A DNA stretch of 64,000 nt from JAOTZA01 sp965224065 (GCA_965224065.1 CBDCYF010000005.1:1612001-1676000); one strand, 5' to 3'; numbered from the stretch's first letter, positions 25,078 to 34,355 are shown. Program-made: numbers and translations. Notes: generated by a model not told the origin, from the letters alone.

Positions 25078-26652
25078 CTACGGAGTGACCTCGACCGGCA
25101 GTGAGATCGAGTTGCTTACAGACGGCGTGCAATCGGTAATCGTCAACTCCACGGTGTAGGTGCCGTCCATCGCGTAGGTGTGGGTCGTCGTCTCGCCGGA
25201 CCCGGTGGTGTTGTCCCCAAAATCCCAAGAGAACGTCGCGACCGGGCTGGCGACCGAGGCGGTGGCATTGAAGCTGACCTGCAGGGCTACCGTCGTCGAT
25301 TGGGAAAAGCTGAAGGTCGGGAGCGGCCTCGGATCGACCGTCACCACCTGCTCCACGGTATCCGTTCCAAAGGCGCTGGTGGCGGTCAGCGTGACATTGA
25401 ATACAGCCGTCGTCGTATTCGGCGGCAGGTTGGAGAAAGTATGTGTGATCGGGTCGCGGGTGTTCGTTGACACTACCGGCGTGCCGTCACCGAAATTCCA
25501 CTCGTACTCGACCGGATCGGCAGTCGTGGGCGCCGGTGTCGAGGTGTTGGTGAACGTGACGTCCAGGCAACCGGCGGCCGCAAAGGTAAACCCGGCCAGC
25601 GGCGGCTGACCCTGGATGGTGACCACCTCGGTGTCGACCAGGAAGGCGCCGCCGACGCCACCCGACGTCCGCGCCTCCACCGTAAAGGTGTTTTGCGGCA
25701 GAAAGGCTCGGATGTCCTGCTCACTCGCCGTCACCGTCGCAAACGCCTGGCCGTTGGCGTCGGTGTTGACGATCGAGCTTCCCGTCGACGGGCTCCCGAC
25801 CTGTGAGTCGAACTGCACCCCTACGCCCTCCAGCGGGGACCCCAGGCTGTCCTGCACCGTAGCCGACAGGGTCACCGTGCCGCCGGTGGCGGGAATGCTG
25901 CTGGGCGAGGCGACCAGGAAGATGTCGGTCGGGAAGCCCACCACGGAGATGGTCTCGTCGACCGAGATGATCTCGGCATTGAAGTCCATATCGGGGTCAC
26001 CGCCGGTCGAGGCACTGATCGTAAAGGTGGCCCCGGCGAGACTTTCGAGGTTGTTTCTCCTGACGGTCAGCGTGTCCTTGGCGACCCCGTTGGCGTTGGT
26101 GGGCACCGGCTCGCCCTTGGATTCGAGTCTCCCGAGCTCGGCGTCGAAGAGCACCGCAGCCCCCTTGAGGCCCTCGCCCAGATCGTCGATCACCGTCGCC
26201 CGCAGCTTGATCACAAAGCCGCCGGTGGGCACATTGCGGACCGAGATCTCGCCGGGCGTCGCGTTCAAGCTGATGTCGAAGGGCAGCGAGCCGATCTGCA
26301 CGGTGATCTCGGCCGAATCGAGCGATCCCGAGCTGGCGGTCACGGTCGCGACGCCGACATCGCCGTTGCCGCGCAACACCGCCTCGGCGATCCCGCGGTC
26401 GTTGGTAAAGACCGGGGTCTCGATCAGGCCCACGGTCGTCGCCAGGTTGACCTCGGTGCCTGGGTTGACCGGAAAACCGTCCACCTTCCGCGCCAGAACG
26501 GTGACGACCGCCTCGCCGCCGGATTCGATCCGCGTCGGGTTCACCGTAACGGTAAGGACCCCGTCGGCGGGGGCCACCGGCGTAACGCTGTCACAGGCCA
26601 AGCCCAAACTCACCAGGACCACCATCCCCAGGCCTGCGAGGAGTTTCTTCAT
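25078..26652 (-). CDS. Lipoprotein with Ig-like and PKD domains
   Basis: Exported lipoprotein of 524 residues; signal peptide MKKLLAGLGMVVLVSLG ends at lipobox LACDS (cysteine about 20). Residues about 30-340 hold three bacterial Ig-like (Big_1/invasin type) modules, each with a conserved NxxGxAxxxxTV-like turn (TNDRGIAEAVLRG, TNANGVAKDTLTV, TDANGQAFATVTA). Residues about 350-520 hold two PKD modules with the WNFGDGTP and WDFGDNTTGSGE signatures. Such domains build extracellular stalks or adhesins. Last of three lipoprotein genes after pilQ. Confidence 0.87.
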   Translation of the reverse strand: MKKLLAGLGMVVLVSLGLACDSVTPVAPADGVLTVTVNPTRIESGGEAVVTVLARKVDGFPVNPGTEVNLATTVGLIETPVFTNDRGIAEAVLRGNGDVGVATVTASSGSLDSAEITVQIGSLPFDISLNATPGEISVRNVPTGGFVIKLRATVIDDLGEGLKGAAVLFDAELGRLESKGEPVPTNANGVAKDTLTVRRNNLESLAGATFTISASTGGDPDMDFNAEIISVDETISVVGFPTDIFLVASPSSIPATGGTVTLSATVQDSLGSPLEGVGVQFDSQVGSPSTGSSIVNTDANGQAFATVTASEQDIRAFLPQNTFTVEARTSGGVGGAFLVDTEVVTIQGQPPLAGFTFAAAGCLDVTFTNTSTPAPTTADPVEYEWNFGDGTPVVSTNTRDPITHTFSNLPPNTTTAVFNVTLTATSAFGTDTVEQVVTVDPRPLPTFSFSQSTTVALQVSFNATASVASPVATFSWDFGDNTTGSGETTTHTYAMDGTYTVELTITDCTPSVSNSISLPVEVTP

Positions 26653-26675
26653 CGGTTCTTTTTCAGTATACGAAG

Positions 26676-26707
26676 CGAGGCGGCCGCCCGTCTAGACGGC
26701 CGCCTCG
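26676..26707. other. Perfect GC hairpin upstream of an Ig/PKD lipoprotein gene
   Basis: An 11-bp perfect inverted repeat, CGAGGCGGCCG/CGGCCGCCTCG with a 10-base loop containing TCTAGA. It lies in the 82-base gap between two lipoprotein genes. There is no T-run on either strand, so a simple terminator is unlikely. On the minus strand TATACT follows it by about 6 bases, so it would cover the -35 area of a possible promoter. Confidence 0.6.
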
Positions 26708-26734
26708 AGACATGGATACTTGGATCACCTTCGA

Positions 26735-27991
26735 TCAGTCGCCTACACAGACTGTCGAAGTCGGAACAAACGTAAAGGCGTTGGGTATGGTCGTCGAGGT
26801 CCCGTCCAGCTTCTCGACAGTGACGTCCACCGCCTTCGCAACCTCGCGCTGACCGATTACGGTGTCCATGTCGTCATCGCAGTCCTCTACGATCCGCGGG
26901 ACTATAGCGACGATCTGGTTGTTCGTGCTGCTGATCACTCTGACGGCCGGAATGCCACCAAACAGCACGCGGAAGAGCGGGAAGAAGCCCTGACCGGTAA
27001 TGGTGACCTCGGTCCCAAACGGTCCCTGCTCCGGACTCACGTCGATGATGAACAGCCCTTCCGCAACCGACACGATCTTGCTTACCGTGTCCTCGGTCCG
27101 GCGGTTGGCGGCCCGCAGCGTCACGACATAGTTGCCCTCGTTGCTATAGACATGGCGTGGGTTCTGCGCGCTGCTGGTGTTGCCGTCGCCGAAATCCCAG
27201 CGCCAGCTCGTCGGGTTCCCCGTGGAGGTGTCTTGGAACAAGACCTCACGATCCGAGACCGTGAATTCGAAGTTTGCTTCGACGATGTCGTCCGGATCTT
27301 CAGTGACCGAGACGATTTGGCTGGTGGTGTCCTCGCTGCCCTTTTTGGAGGCCGTCAGGGTTACCACGTAATCGCCCTCTGCATCGTAAAGATGTGCTGG
27401 GTTCTGTTCTTTGCTGGTCGACCCGTCGCCAAAATCCCAGCGCCACTTGGTCGGGTTGCCGGTGGATGTGTCCTGGAACTGGACCGACAGATTGTTGTTC
27501 GAGTTCTGAAAGCTAAACGAAGCCACTACCGGATCGATGGGTGCGACGATCGGCACCCCCATCTGGCCGGCGCTGTTCTCCAGACGCGCGGTAACCAGGG
27601 CGGTACCGGTGATCGCGCCCGCAAACAGAAAAGCATCGGCCCGGCCGTTGGCGGTGGCGAGCGCAATCGAGGTCAAGGTGCTGCCCACGAAGTTGAACTC
27701 CCCGAGACTGGTCGAGAGAACCACCGTGGTCCCTTGCGGCGGTGGTTGGTTGTTGTCGGCTCGCCGCACCGTCACCGAGATGGTGGCGGGGTCGGTCGCT
27801 CCGCGGGTGAGCTCTTTGGGGCTCGACTTGACGGTGATGTTCCAGTCCGCGCTCGCGCCGGTTCCAGGTGGGGGACCGGGCTGTTGTACCGGTGCCGTGG
27901 GCGAATCTGTGGAACAGCCCGCCACGGCGATCACAAAGGCGCCGAGAACGGCGACCCATTTTGTTGCAAGTCCTGTTTGCGATCTGCTCAT
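26735..27991 (-). CDS. Lipoprotein with PKD and TIG/IPT domains
   Basis: Exported lipoprotein of 418 residues; lipobox VAGCS near residue 26. Residues about 45-150 form an Ig-like module, then two PKD modules each with the signature WRWDFGDGSTSKEQNPAHLY or WRWDFGDGNTSSAQNPRHVY (about 155-310), then an IPT/TIG module with DVSPEQGPFGTEVTITGQGF (about 315-410). Such proteins are typically surface-exposed. It lies 12 bases after the 185-residue lipoprotein gene, so likely in the pil transcript. Confidence 0.87.
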   Translation of the reverse strand: MSRSQTGLATKWVAVLGAFVIAVAGCSTDSPTAPVQQPGPPPGTGASADWNITVKSSPKELTRGATDPATISVTVRRADNNQPPPQGTTVVLSTSLGEFNFVGSTLTSIALATANGRADAFLFAGAITGTALVTARLENSAGQMGVPIVAPIDPVVASFSFQNSNNNLSVQFQDTSTGNPTKWRWDFGDGSTSKEQNPAHLYDAEGDYVVTLTASKKGSEDTTSQIVSVTEDPDDIVEANFEFTVSDREVLFQDTSTGNPTSWRWDFGDGNTSSAQNPRHVYSNEGNYVVTLRAANRRTEDTVSKIVSVAEGLFIIDVSPEQGPFGTEVTITGQGFFPLFRVLFGGIPAVRVISSTNNQIVAIVPRIVEDCDDDMDTVIGQREVAKAVDVTVEKLDGTSTTIPNAFTFVPTSTVCVGD

Positions 27992-28003
27992 GACGAAACT
28001 CCG

Positions 28004-28561
28004 CTACGGCGTGAAATCAATCGTAAGGGCGGCCGGATCGGTCTCGACTTCGTCACCCGAAAGGGTCCGCCCAAAAAAACGTAGAAAAAGGTTGAGCTTG
28101 ATATTGGTGCTCCCGGTCTCCTTGTCGAAACCGCCGTTCTGGAACAACAGGTCCGACAGCGGCACGTTGAGCAACTGCGACTGGTCGACGACGGGGAGGC
28201 CTTCGATGGTCAGGGTGCCGTTGACCGGGGCGACGCCAAAGATACCGCGTACCAGGCGGGGAGGAACCCGCGTGCCGCTGTCGGCGCGGGTGAACACCAC
28301 CTCGTAAGACTGGAGCTCGACGTTCATCAAGTCCGAGCCGACTCCGGTGGGGTCCTTGATCACGTTGCTGATGGTGACTTCCTCAATCTGCACAAACCCC
28401 ACCCCTGCGGCCGTGTTGACCGAGACCCCGATCGGCAGCCCATCGAAGTCGCTGATCGACAGCACCACACCACCGCTGTCCGTGCGGTCGGTGCGGCTTT
28501 CACACCCGACCAGCGAGCACGCCAGCAGGACGACCAGGAAGATTCTTGTTGTCGTTCTCAT
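28004..28561 (-). CDS. Lipoprotein downstream of pilQ, unknown family
   Basis: 185 residues starting MRTTTRIFLVVLLACSLVGC, a lipoprotein signal with lipobox LVGCE. The mature part is acidic with alternating beta-like segments (GVVLSISDFDGLPIGVSVN, VQIEEVTISNVIKDP) and no domain that I recognise. It lies 17 bases after pilQ and 12 before the PKD/TIG gene. A longer frame extends upstream through pilQ but is only a shadow; this ATG is chosen because of the signal sequence. Confidence 0.8.
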   Translation of the reverse strand: MRTTTRIFLVVLLACSLVGCESRTDRTDSGGVVLSISDFDGLPIGVSVNTAAGVGFVQIEEVTISNVIKDPTGVGSDLMNVELQSYEVVFTRADSGTRVPPRLVRGIFGVAPVNGTLTIEGLPVVDQSQLLNVPLSDLLFQNGGFDKETGSTNIKLNLFLRFFGRTLSGDEVETDPAALTIDFTP

Positions 28562-28578
28562 TTGATCCAGACCTCGCT

Positions 28579-31341
28579 TTACAGCTTGACGATCCGTGGT
28601 GTGATGAAGATCAAGAGCTCCTCGTTCTCGTCGGTGCGCCGCTTGTTCTTGAACAGGTGCTTGATGAGCGGCACGTTGGCCAGCCCCGGCACGCGGTCCT
28701 CGCCCTGGTCGCTGGAAACTTCGTAGATTCCGCCGATCACCGCGGTGCCACCGTCGCGGACGATCACTCGCGTGCTGGCATCCCGGGTGGCAATCGGGGC
28801 GTTGGTGGCCCCGACAACCGCGAACGCCAACTGTGGCTCGCGTTTTTGAATGTCGATATCCATCAGCACGGTGCCCTCGGCGGTCACGTGAGGCGTGACC
28901 TCGAGCCGCAGCGTCGCGTTGACGAACTGGACGCTCACGGTGTTGTTGGCGATGGTCTGGATGGGGATCTGGAGCCCGCTCTGGATCGACGCCGGGTGGT
29001 TGTTGAGGGTGGCGATCTTGGGCGCCGAGAGGATGTTGATCAGGCCTTCGGACTCTGCCGCCTGCAGAATCACGTCGAGGTTGAACGTGTTGAGCACATT
29101 GCCGAGAGAAATGTCGAGAAAGCCGTTTCGTGCCCCGGTCAGGAGGCGGACACCGCCCTCCGCGTCGACGTTGTTCGGAAAGACCAGACCGGTGGTGTTG
29201 CCGTGCGCGGCATCGGCTACACCGGTGAAATCCCACTCGATGCCGAGGGTGCGGTTGAACCGTTTGGTCGTCTCGATGATCCTGGCCTCGATCATCACCT
29301 GCGGCTCGGGGATGTCCAGGCTCTCGATGACCGCCAGAACCGTGTTGAGGTTTGACGGCAGCTCCTTGATGATCAGGGTGTTGGTGCGGTCGTCCACCAC
29401 CACCGAGCCCCGCTGGCTCACCAGACTGCTCCCGGACCCGCTCTGCAGCACCGAGGCGATGTCGCCGGCAGTGGCATAGCTCACCCGTTGCATCACCGTC
29501 TGCAGCGGGATCGACAACGCCTTGGCGGCTTCCAGCCGCTGCTCTTCCTCGGCCTCGGCGCGCAGCACCTCGATCGGGGCAATGCGCATAATGGTCCCTT
29601 CCAGCTGGTAGTTGAGGCCATTGGTCTTCAAGATGATGTCGAGGGCCTGGTCCCATGGCACGTCGGTCAACTCGACGGTGACCGACCCTTCTATGCCCGG
29701 CTGAACCACGATGTTGAGGCCGCTGATCTCGGCAAAGGACCTCAGGACGTCCTTGATGTCCGCATCGCGCAGGGTCATGGAGATCGGCTCGCCCTCATAG
29801 ACCGCCTCTTCGGTGACGGTCACGTCCCGCGACTCGAAACCGGAGGATTCCGACTCTCCACCGCCGACCGGGTCGGCGTTCAAATCGATCTGCGCCACGT
29901 CAAAGAGCGAGGCGTCGTGTGCCGGAGCGGCCGGTGGAGGCAGCTCGGCGATCTCGGCGACCGCCTCCGGCTCATAGGCCGGGGGTTCGTACTCGGCAGC
30001 CGATGGGTCGTAGGGGGCCGTCTCGACGGTCTCGGTCTCGAGCGGGGGTGCAAGAACCTCCTCGAGGGCCTCCTGGACGGCTTCCATCGCCGGCTCCGTC
30101 TCGGGCTGAGTAGTTGGCTCGACCACGTCCAGGTCGTCGCCATCCATCGTCCCGGCCGACGCAACCATCTCTTGGGCTTCCTCGGCGGCCGGCTCGGCCG
30201 CAACGGCCTCGGGCGCCGGGACCTCTTCCCAAACGGGCTCGGGTGCCTGCTCGGGCTCTACGGCCTCCGCGACAACGGCCTCTTCGATTGGTTCGCCATA
30301 CGCCGGCGCGGTCTCTTGCCCGCCGGGAGCCTCGTCCTCAAAAACCAGCTTGAGTCCGTCGTCCGACGCCTCGATCGCCGGCACCGACTGCTCAATCAGA
30401 TCGACGACAACACGCGCCACCAGCTCGGGCTGTGGCTTGAACTGCGCCACTCGCACGCCATCGACCAGCGGCGCGGCTACTGCCAGGGTCGACACCGGCG
30501 AAGTGTTGACGACACCGATCAGATCGATAACAAAGCGATGCGGGTCGTCCAGACCGAAAGTGGAGTAGTAGAAAGCGCCGTCGCCTTGAATCCAGACGGT
30601 CGTGGCGCCCGGGCTCGTGGCGACCTCGACGCCCCGGAGCTGTGTCGCGGGAACGCCTTCCGGCGACGGTCCCATACGAGGCTCGTTTGCGCTCGACGGG
30701 GAGTCGGGCGCGGAGCGGGAATCGGGCTCGAGACTGGCGACAGTGCTGACCGGCTCGTAGTCGGCGAGCGCGCTCGAGTCGTTCCATCCTCCGGAGGCCT
30801 CCGGGGTGGCGCCGTCGGCGGTGTTCGCGGCTGAATCTCGGGCGCCCGCCACCGGCATCAAATCGACCAACAACCGCGCGCCGTCGGCGGTCACCGAGTG
30901 TTCCGCCTGGTCACGGGTCCGTACCACCAGCCGGGTCAGCGGACGGTCGCCGCTCTCCTCGACTTCGACCTGCGCCGAGGCCACGACCGCGTCCTCCAGA
31001 TCGAGGCTGGCGACTTGAACCGATGGCAAGCTGTTGGGCAGCTCGATGATCAGGTTGCCGTCGATGTCCCGGTAGCTCGTCCAGATCATCGGACCGGATG
31101 TGGCGACGCTGAGCCGGCTCCCGACCGCCTCATCCTTCAGCTCCATCGCTTCGATCTCGACCGGTACGGTGCCCAGTGCATTGGCGCGCCCGGGAGCTCG
31201 TCGTGCTCCCTCTGCCGGGGCGACCGCCGCAAGCCCGATCATCGCCGGAACCAGTCCGGTCAGAACCAGCGCGGTCCGCGCGGAGGCCGACCCGGAGGGT
31301 CGCCACCCAACTGCTCTCATTTCATTCGCGTCGTTGCGCAT
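28579..31341 (-). CDS. pilQ: Type IV pilus secretin PilQ
   Basis: Outer-membrane channel through which the type IV pilus passes. 920 residues; AGGAAGG lies 7 bases before the ATG. Two AMIN-type domains are at about residues 48-150 and 215-340. They are followed by a very long acidic, proline-rich linker (about 340-510). The STN/N1 region begins at about 520 (SMTLRDADIKDVLRSFAEIS) and the secretin domain ends with VPGLANVPLIKHLFKNKRR and ELLIFITPRIVKL. The N-terminus has a signal-like hydrophobic stretch (TALVLTGLVPAMIGLAAVAP). It follows pilP by 26 bases. Confidence 0.95.
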   Translation of the reverse strand: MRNDANEMRAVGWRPSGSASARTALVLTGLVPAMIGLAAVAPAEGARRAPGRANALGTVPVEIEAMELKDEAVGSRLSVATSGPMIWTSYRDIDGNLIIELPNSLPSVQVASLDLEDAVVASAQVEVEESGDRPLTRLVVRTRDQAEHSVTADGARLLVDLMPVAGARDSAANTADGATPEASGGWNDSSALADYEPVSTVASLEPDSRSAPDSPSSANEPRMGPSPEGVPATQLRGVEVATSPGATTVWIQGDGAFYYSTFGLDDPHRFVIDLIGVVNTSPVSTLAVAAPLVDGVRVAQFKPQPELVARVVVDLIEQSVPAIEASDDGLKLVFEDEAPGGQETAPAYGEPIEEAVVAEAVEPEQAPEPVWEEVPAPEAVAAEPAAEEAQEMVASAGTMDGDDLDVVEPTTQPETEPAMEAVQEALEEVLAPPLETETVETAPYDPSAAEYEPPAYEPEAVAEIAELPPPAAPAHDASLFDVAQIDLNADPVGGGESESSGFESRDVTVTEEAVYEGEPISMTLRDADIKDVLRSFAEISGLNIVVQPGIEGSVTVELTDVPWDQALDIILKTNGLNYQLEGTIMRIAPIEVLRAEAEEEQRLEAAKALSIPLQTVMQRVSYATAGDIASVLQSGSGSSLVSQRGSVVVDDRTNTLIIKELPSNLNTVLAVIESLDIPEPQVMIEARIIETTKRFNRTLGIEWDFTGVADAAHGNTTGLVFPNNVDAEGGVRLLTGARNGFLDISLGNVLNTFNLDVILQAAESEGLINILSAPKIATLNNHPASIQSGLQIPIQTIANNTVSVQFVNATLRLEVTPHVTAEGTVLMDIDIQKREPQLAFAVVGATNAPIATRDASTRVIVRDGGTAVIGGIYEVSSDQGEDRVPGLANVPLIKHLFKNKRRTDENEELLIFITPRIVKL

Positions 31342-31367
31342 CAGGATGCCTTCCTAGAGTCCGGAAG

Positions 31368-31931
31368 CTAGGGGTTCAGCTTCTTCACCACCTCGTGGAA
31401 CGGTTTGATCGCCGTCGGATCGTCGACGATCTGCTTGAACACGACTTCGTCGCCGCTGATACTGACCACATCGCCGTCGTACAACTGGTCTCCTTCGTGC
31501 AGCAGATAGCTCTGCTCCTGCTGGGTCGATCGAATCTGGGCCACCGACCCATCGGCGGTCACAAAAATGCCGGTGACGTCGATCTCGTCAATCAGCAGGC
31601 CCGGGATGCCGTCGGGCCGCGGGCCGGTCGCCTCGGGCCGCCGTCGAACCGAGAGCAGGGACCGGAACGGGTCCCGGCGCCCCCCCGAGTCATAGCTGTA
31701 GCCACCCGGCGCCGCCTGGCCGTTGCTCGCAGCATCTTCGTCGAAGGACTGGGCGTCGTCATCGGCGCTATCGGCGCCATCGGCGCCATCGGCAAAAAGC
31801 CCAGGCGCATCGGTACCCGATTCGGGCTCCGGATCACCACCCTCCTGCTGCGCACCGGCGATGAACGCCGTCCCCAGCAATAGGGCCGAGAGGAGGAGAA
31901 ATCCGCGGGCTGAAGCTCCGAAGCGGCTCAT
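31368..31931 (-). CDS. pilP: Type IV pilus protein PilP
   Basis: Periplasmic protein linking the PilN/PilO inner-membrane complex to the PilQ secretin. 187 residues with a signal peptide (FLLLSALLLGTAFIAGAQQ), an acidic low-complexity region (about 30-75), then the conserved PilP fold beginning GRRDPFRSLLSV (about 83-94). The start overlaps the pilO stop as ATGA. There is no clear lipobox, unlike many PilP proteins. Confidence 0.9.
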   Translation of the reverse strand: MSRFGASARGFLLLSALLLGTAFIAGAQQEGGDPEPESGTDAPGLFADGADGADSADDDAQSFDEDAASNGQAAPGGYSYDSGGRRDPFRSLLSVRRRPEATGPRPDGIPGLLIDEIDVTGIFVTADGSVAQIRSTQQEQSYLLHEGDQLYDGDVVSISGDEVVFKQIVDDPTAIKPFHEVVKKLNP

Positions 31932-32533
31932 CCGGTGGCCTCCTCCTCTTCGGAGTCGACCGGTTGATCTTCCTTGTAGACAAATGTCTTCGCCTGAAAG
32001 GTCGCCTCGAGTGTGTGGGGCGTATCGCCGCGATCGATCGACTTGATCTGGAGATTGTCGATATTGATGATCCGCGGGAACTCGCTGACCTGCTCGAAAA
32101 GCAGCGCCAGGTTGTGGTACCCACCTTCGAGACCGATACCGATCGGATATTCGCTGTAGAACTCTTTGTCCACCAGGGTTCCGGGCGCAAAACGCAGCAG
32201 ATCGAAGTCGCCCAGCTCGGTCAGATCGCGGACCCTCTTGATGAGATCCGGCGTGTTGCGGCGCGCTGGCAGGATCCGCAATAGGCCGTCGAGCTCGATC
32301 TCGAGCTGCCGCACTTCCTCGCGGAAGCGAGGGAGCTGGCGCTGCGCGGTCTGCCCCTCCTGAATCTTGGCGTTGAGCTCGGCCAATTCGGTCTCGAGCC
32401 GCGCCAACTGGTCCTTTTTGGGCCCGAGCAGATACTTGTTGGCCGCCCAGAAATACAAGCCGCAGGCGAGCGCCAGCCCGATAATGGCACCAAAGTACCA
32501 GGGCTTTTCTTCGAGACCGGTGCTAAACGCCAC
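31928..32533 (-). CDS. pilO: Type IV pilus protein PilO
   Basis: Inner-membrane protein that pairs with PilN in the pilus alignment subcomplex. 201 residues: one membrane helix (about 14-30, GAIIGLALACGLYFWAANKY), a coiled coil (about 38-85, rich in E, L, Q), and a C-terminal ferredoxin-like domain (GYHNLALLFEQVSEFPRIIN). It starts 8 bases after pilN. Confidence 0.93.
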   Translation of the reverse strand: MAFSTGLEEKPWYFGAIIGLALACGLYFWAANKYLLGPKKDQLARLETELAELNAKIQEGQTAQRQLPRFREEVRQLEIELDGLLRILPARRNTPDLIKRVRDLTELGDFDLLRFAPGTLVDKEFYSEYPIGIGLEGGYHNLALLFEQVSEFPRIINIDNLQIKSIDRGDTPHTLEATFQAKTFVYKEDQPVDSEEEEATG

Positions 32534-32541
32534 GTTTCCCT

Positions 32542-33180
32542 CTAACTCTCGGCCGTGGCGGGCTGCGCCACGTCCTCGGCTTCCGCCGCCTCTTCCGGCT
32601 GCGAGTAGATAAAGGTAAAGCTGACACTGAACGTGTAGACGGCGCCGCCGCGTCTGCTGCGGCTGATATCCCGGGCCACCGGCTCTTCGCTGAACTGCGG
32701 CACCCGGTCAAGGTTCTCGATAAACGAGGCGATGGCGTTGACGTTGAACGCCTCGCCGCTGATCGAGATGGTGTTGCCCTTGACGTCCATCTCGCGCAGC
32801 CACAGCAGCTCGGGCAGCGCGCGCGAGATCTGGTCCATAAACTGCACCGGCCCATGCTGTTGGGCGCGCAGTTCCTTGATCACCCGAACCTTGTTGCCGA
32901 GTGCTTCCTTCTTGGCCTTGAACTCCTCGACCTCCGCAATGATCGGCGCCAGCCGATCCACCTCAACCTGGGCCTCGGCAACTTCTTCCTTCTTGGCGCG
33001 GACCTTGCCCTTGAGGATCAGGTTGTGGGTTGCGGAGACGATCAAGGCCAGCAGCAGAAACCCCAAGAGTGCCAGGCTGCCGGCGTCGATCCCGCTGAGG
33101 TTGAGGCCCGAAAAGGCCGACTCCTTCTTTTTTGCGGCAACCGGCTTGCGCCCCTCGGAAAGGAGATTGATCCGAATCAT
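32542..33180 (-). CDS. pilN: Type IV pilus protein PilN
   Basis: Inner-membrane partner of PilM and PilO. Starting at MIRINLLSEGRKPV gives 212 residues and the conserved INLL motif that binds PilM. A membrane helix is at about 37-55 (SLALLGFLLLALIVSATHN), then a coiled coil (about 58-105) and a fimbrial-assembly domain (LPELLWLREMDVKGNTISIS). It begins 5 bases after the pilM stop; an upstream extension of the frame was rejected because it lies inside pilM. Confidence 0.93.
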   Translation of the reverse strand: MIRINLLSEGRKPVAAKKKESAFSGLNLSGIDAGSLALLGFLLLALIVSATHNLILKGKVRAKKEEVAEAQVEVDRLAPIIAEVEEFKAKKEALGNKVRVIKELRAQQHGPVQFMDQISRALPELLWLREMDVKGNTISISGEAFNVNAIASFIENLDRVPQFSEEPVARDISRSRRGGAVYTFSVSFTFIYSQPEEAAEAEDVAQPATAES

Positions 33181-33185
33181 CGGCT

Positions 33186-34244
33186 CTATTCTCCCACCTG
33201 TCGCATCGCCAGCCCGACCGACACCGCCAACATCGGCGCCACCGCGTCTAGCCACTGGCTGTCGAAGTCACTTTCCTTATAGTGGATGCGCCGCAAAGGG
33301 TTCATCGGCTCGGCGGCAACACCAAACCGGTCCTGTAGCACTTCCCGCAGACTCGGCGTCAGCGCGCAGCCACCGGAAAGCAGCAAGCGCGTAACCCGGT
33401 CGTCCGCCGAGGTGGCGGCGTAGAAATCGAAGGTCTTCTGGATCTCGGCGGCCATCTCGCCGGCCACCGCCTCGAGAACCGTGCGCGCCTCGGCAGGGGA
33501 GCAACCCTGGACCTGCTCGCCACGCTTGAGCCGCTCGGCGTGATCGAACGACAGGCTGTACTCTCTTTGCAGGGCTTCGGTGAACTGGTTGCCGCCGATC
33601 GAGATGTCGCGCCAGAAGACCGACGACCCGCGAGCGAGGATGTTGATGGTCGTCACACCGGCGCCCATGTTCACCAGCGCCACGACCTCGTGCGGGTCTA
33701 TATCGTAATTGAGCTCGTAGGCGTTCTGCACCGCAAAGGCATCTACGTCCACCACCACCGGCGTCTTGCCCGCCTGGCTGATAACCGAGACATAGTCGTT
33801 GACCTTGTCGCGCTTGACCGCCACCAGAAGGACTTCCATGGTCTCGCGCCCCGGCTCCGTGCCGGGAAAAACCGTGTAATCGAGGCGGACGTCATTGATG
33901 TCGAACGGGATGTATTGCTCGGCCTCCCACTGAATCGACTCGGCCAGCTCTTCGTCGCTCATCACCGGTACCTGGATCTTCTTGATGATCACCGAGTGAC
34001 CCGACAAAGAGGTGGCGTAGTTGGTGCCTCGAACACCGCTTTCGTCGGCCAGCCGGTTGATCGCCTCGACCACCAGGGAAGAGTCCATGATCGACCCGTC
34101 GACGATCGCTTCCGGAGAGAGGGGCTCGAGTCCCACTCGCTCCAGGTGGTATTCCCCCGAACGCCGTTCTTTGAGCTCGACCAGCTTGACGGCTGAGCTT
34201 CCGACGTCGAGTCCAACGACACCCTTTGAACGCGAGAAGAACAC
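33186..34244 (-). CDS. pilM: Type IV pilus assembly ATPase-like protein PilM
   Basis: Cytoplasmic actin-like protein that binds the PilN N-terminus. 352 residues with the actin-fold phosphate loops VVGLDVGSSAVKLVELKE (residues about 9-26), VALVNMGAGVTTINILARG and LLLSGGCALTPSLREVL. It is the first gene of the pilMNOPQ cluster and has a strong promoter candidate upstream. Confidence 0.95.
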   Translation of the reverse strand: MFFSRSKGVVGLDVGSSAVKLVELKERRSGEYHLERVGLEPLSPEAIVDGSIMDSSLVVEAINRLADESGVRGTNYATSLSGHSVIIKKIQVPVMSDEELAESIQWEAEQYIPFDINDVRLDYTVFPGTEPGRETMEVLLVAVKRDKVNDYVSVISQAGKTPVVVDVDAFAVQNAYELNYDIDPHEVVALVNMGAGVTTINILARGSSVFWRDISIGGNQFTEALQREYSLSFDHAERLKRGEQVQGCSPAEARTVLEAVAGEMAAEIQKTFDFYAATSADDRVTRLLLSGGCALTPSLREVLQDRFGVAAEPMNPLRRIHYKESDFDSQWLDAVAPMLAVSVGLAMRQVGE

Positions 34245-34326
34245 AGAAATCTACCTTAATCCCCTTAACGACCCGAAAATCCCAATGTTCATCAGGCTTT
34301 AACAGCCAGAACCAATGCAATGAGGC

Positions 34327-34355
34327 AAGCTACAGGAACATTCTGGGGGTGTCAA
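34327..34355 (-). promoter_or_regulatory. Promoter of the pilMNOPQ operon
   Basis: On the minus strand TTGACA (34355-34350), 17 bases, then TAGCTT (34332-34327). Transcription would start near 34320, leaving about 75 bases of leader before pilM. The -35 is a perfect consensus. The 334-base gap from 34245 to 34578 is less GC-rich than its flanks and holds this and the rpmB promoter; no gene is seen there. Confidence 0.6.

Noticed and set aside
26676..26707. Classical Rho-independent terminator
   Set aside because: The hairpin is perfect but no T-run follows on either strand.
29488..30834. Plus-strand open frame opposite pilQ
   Set aside because: Antisense frame of a low-complexity linker; composition is unlike real proteins of this window.
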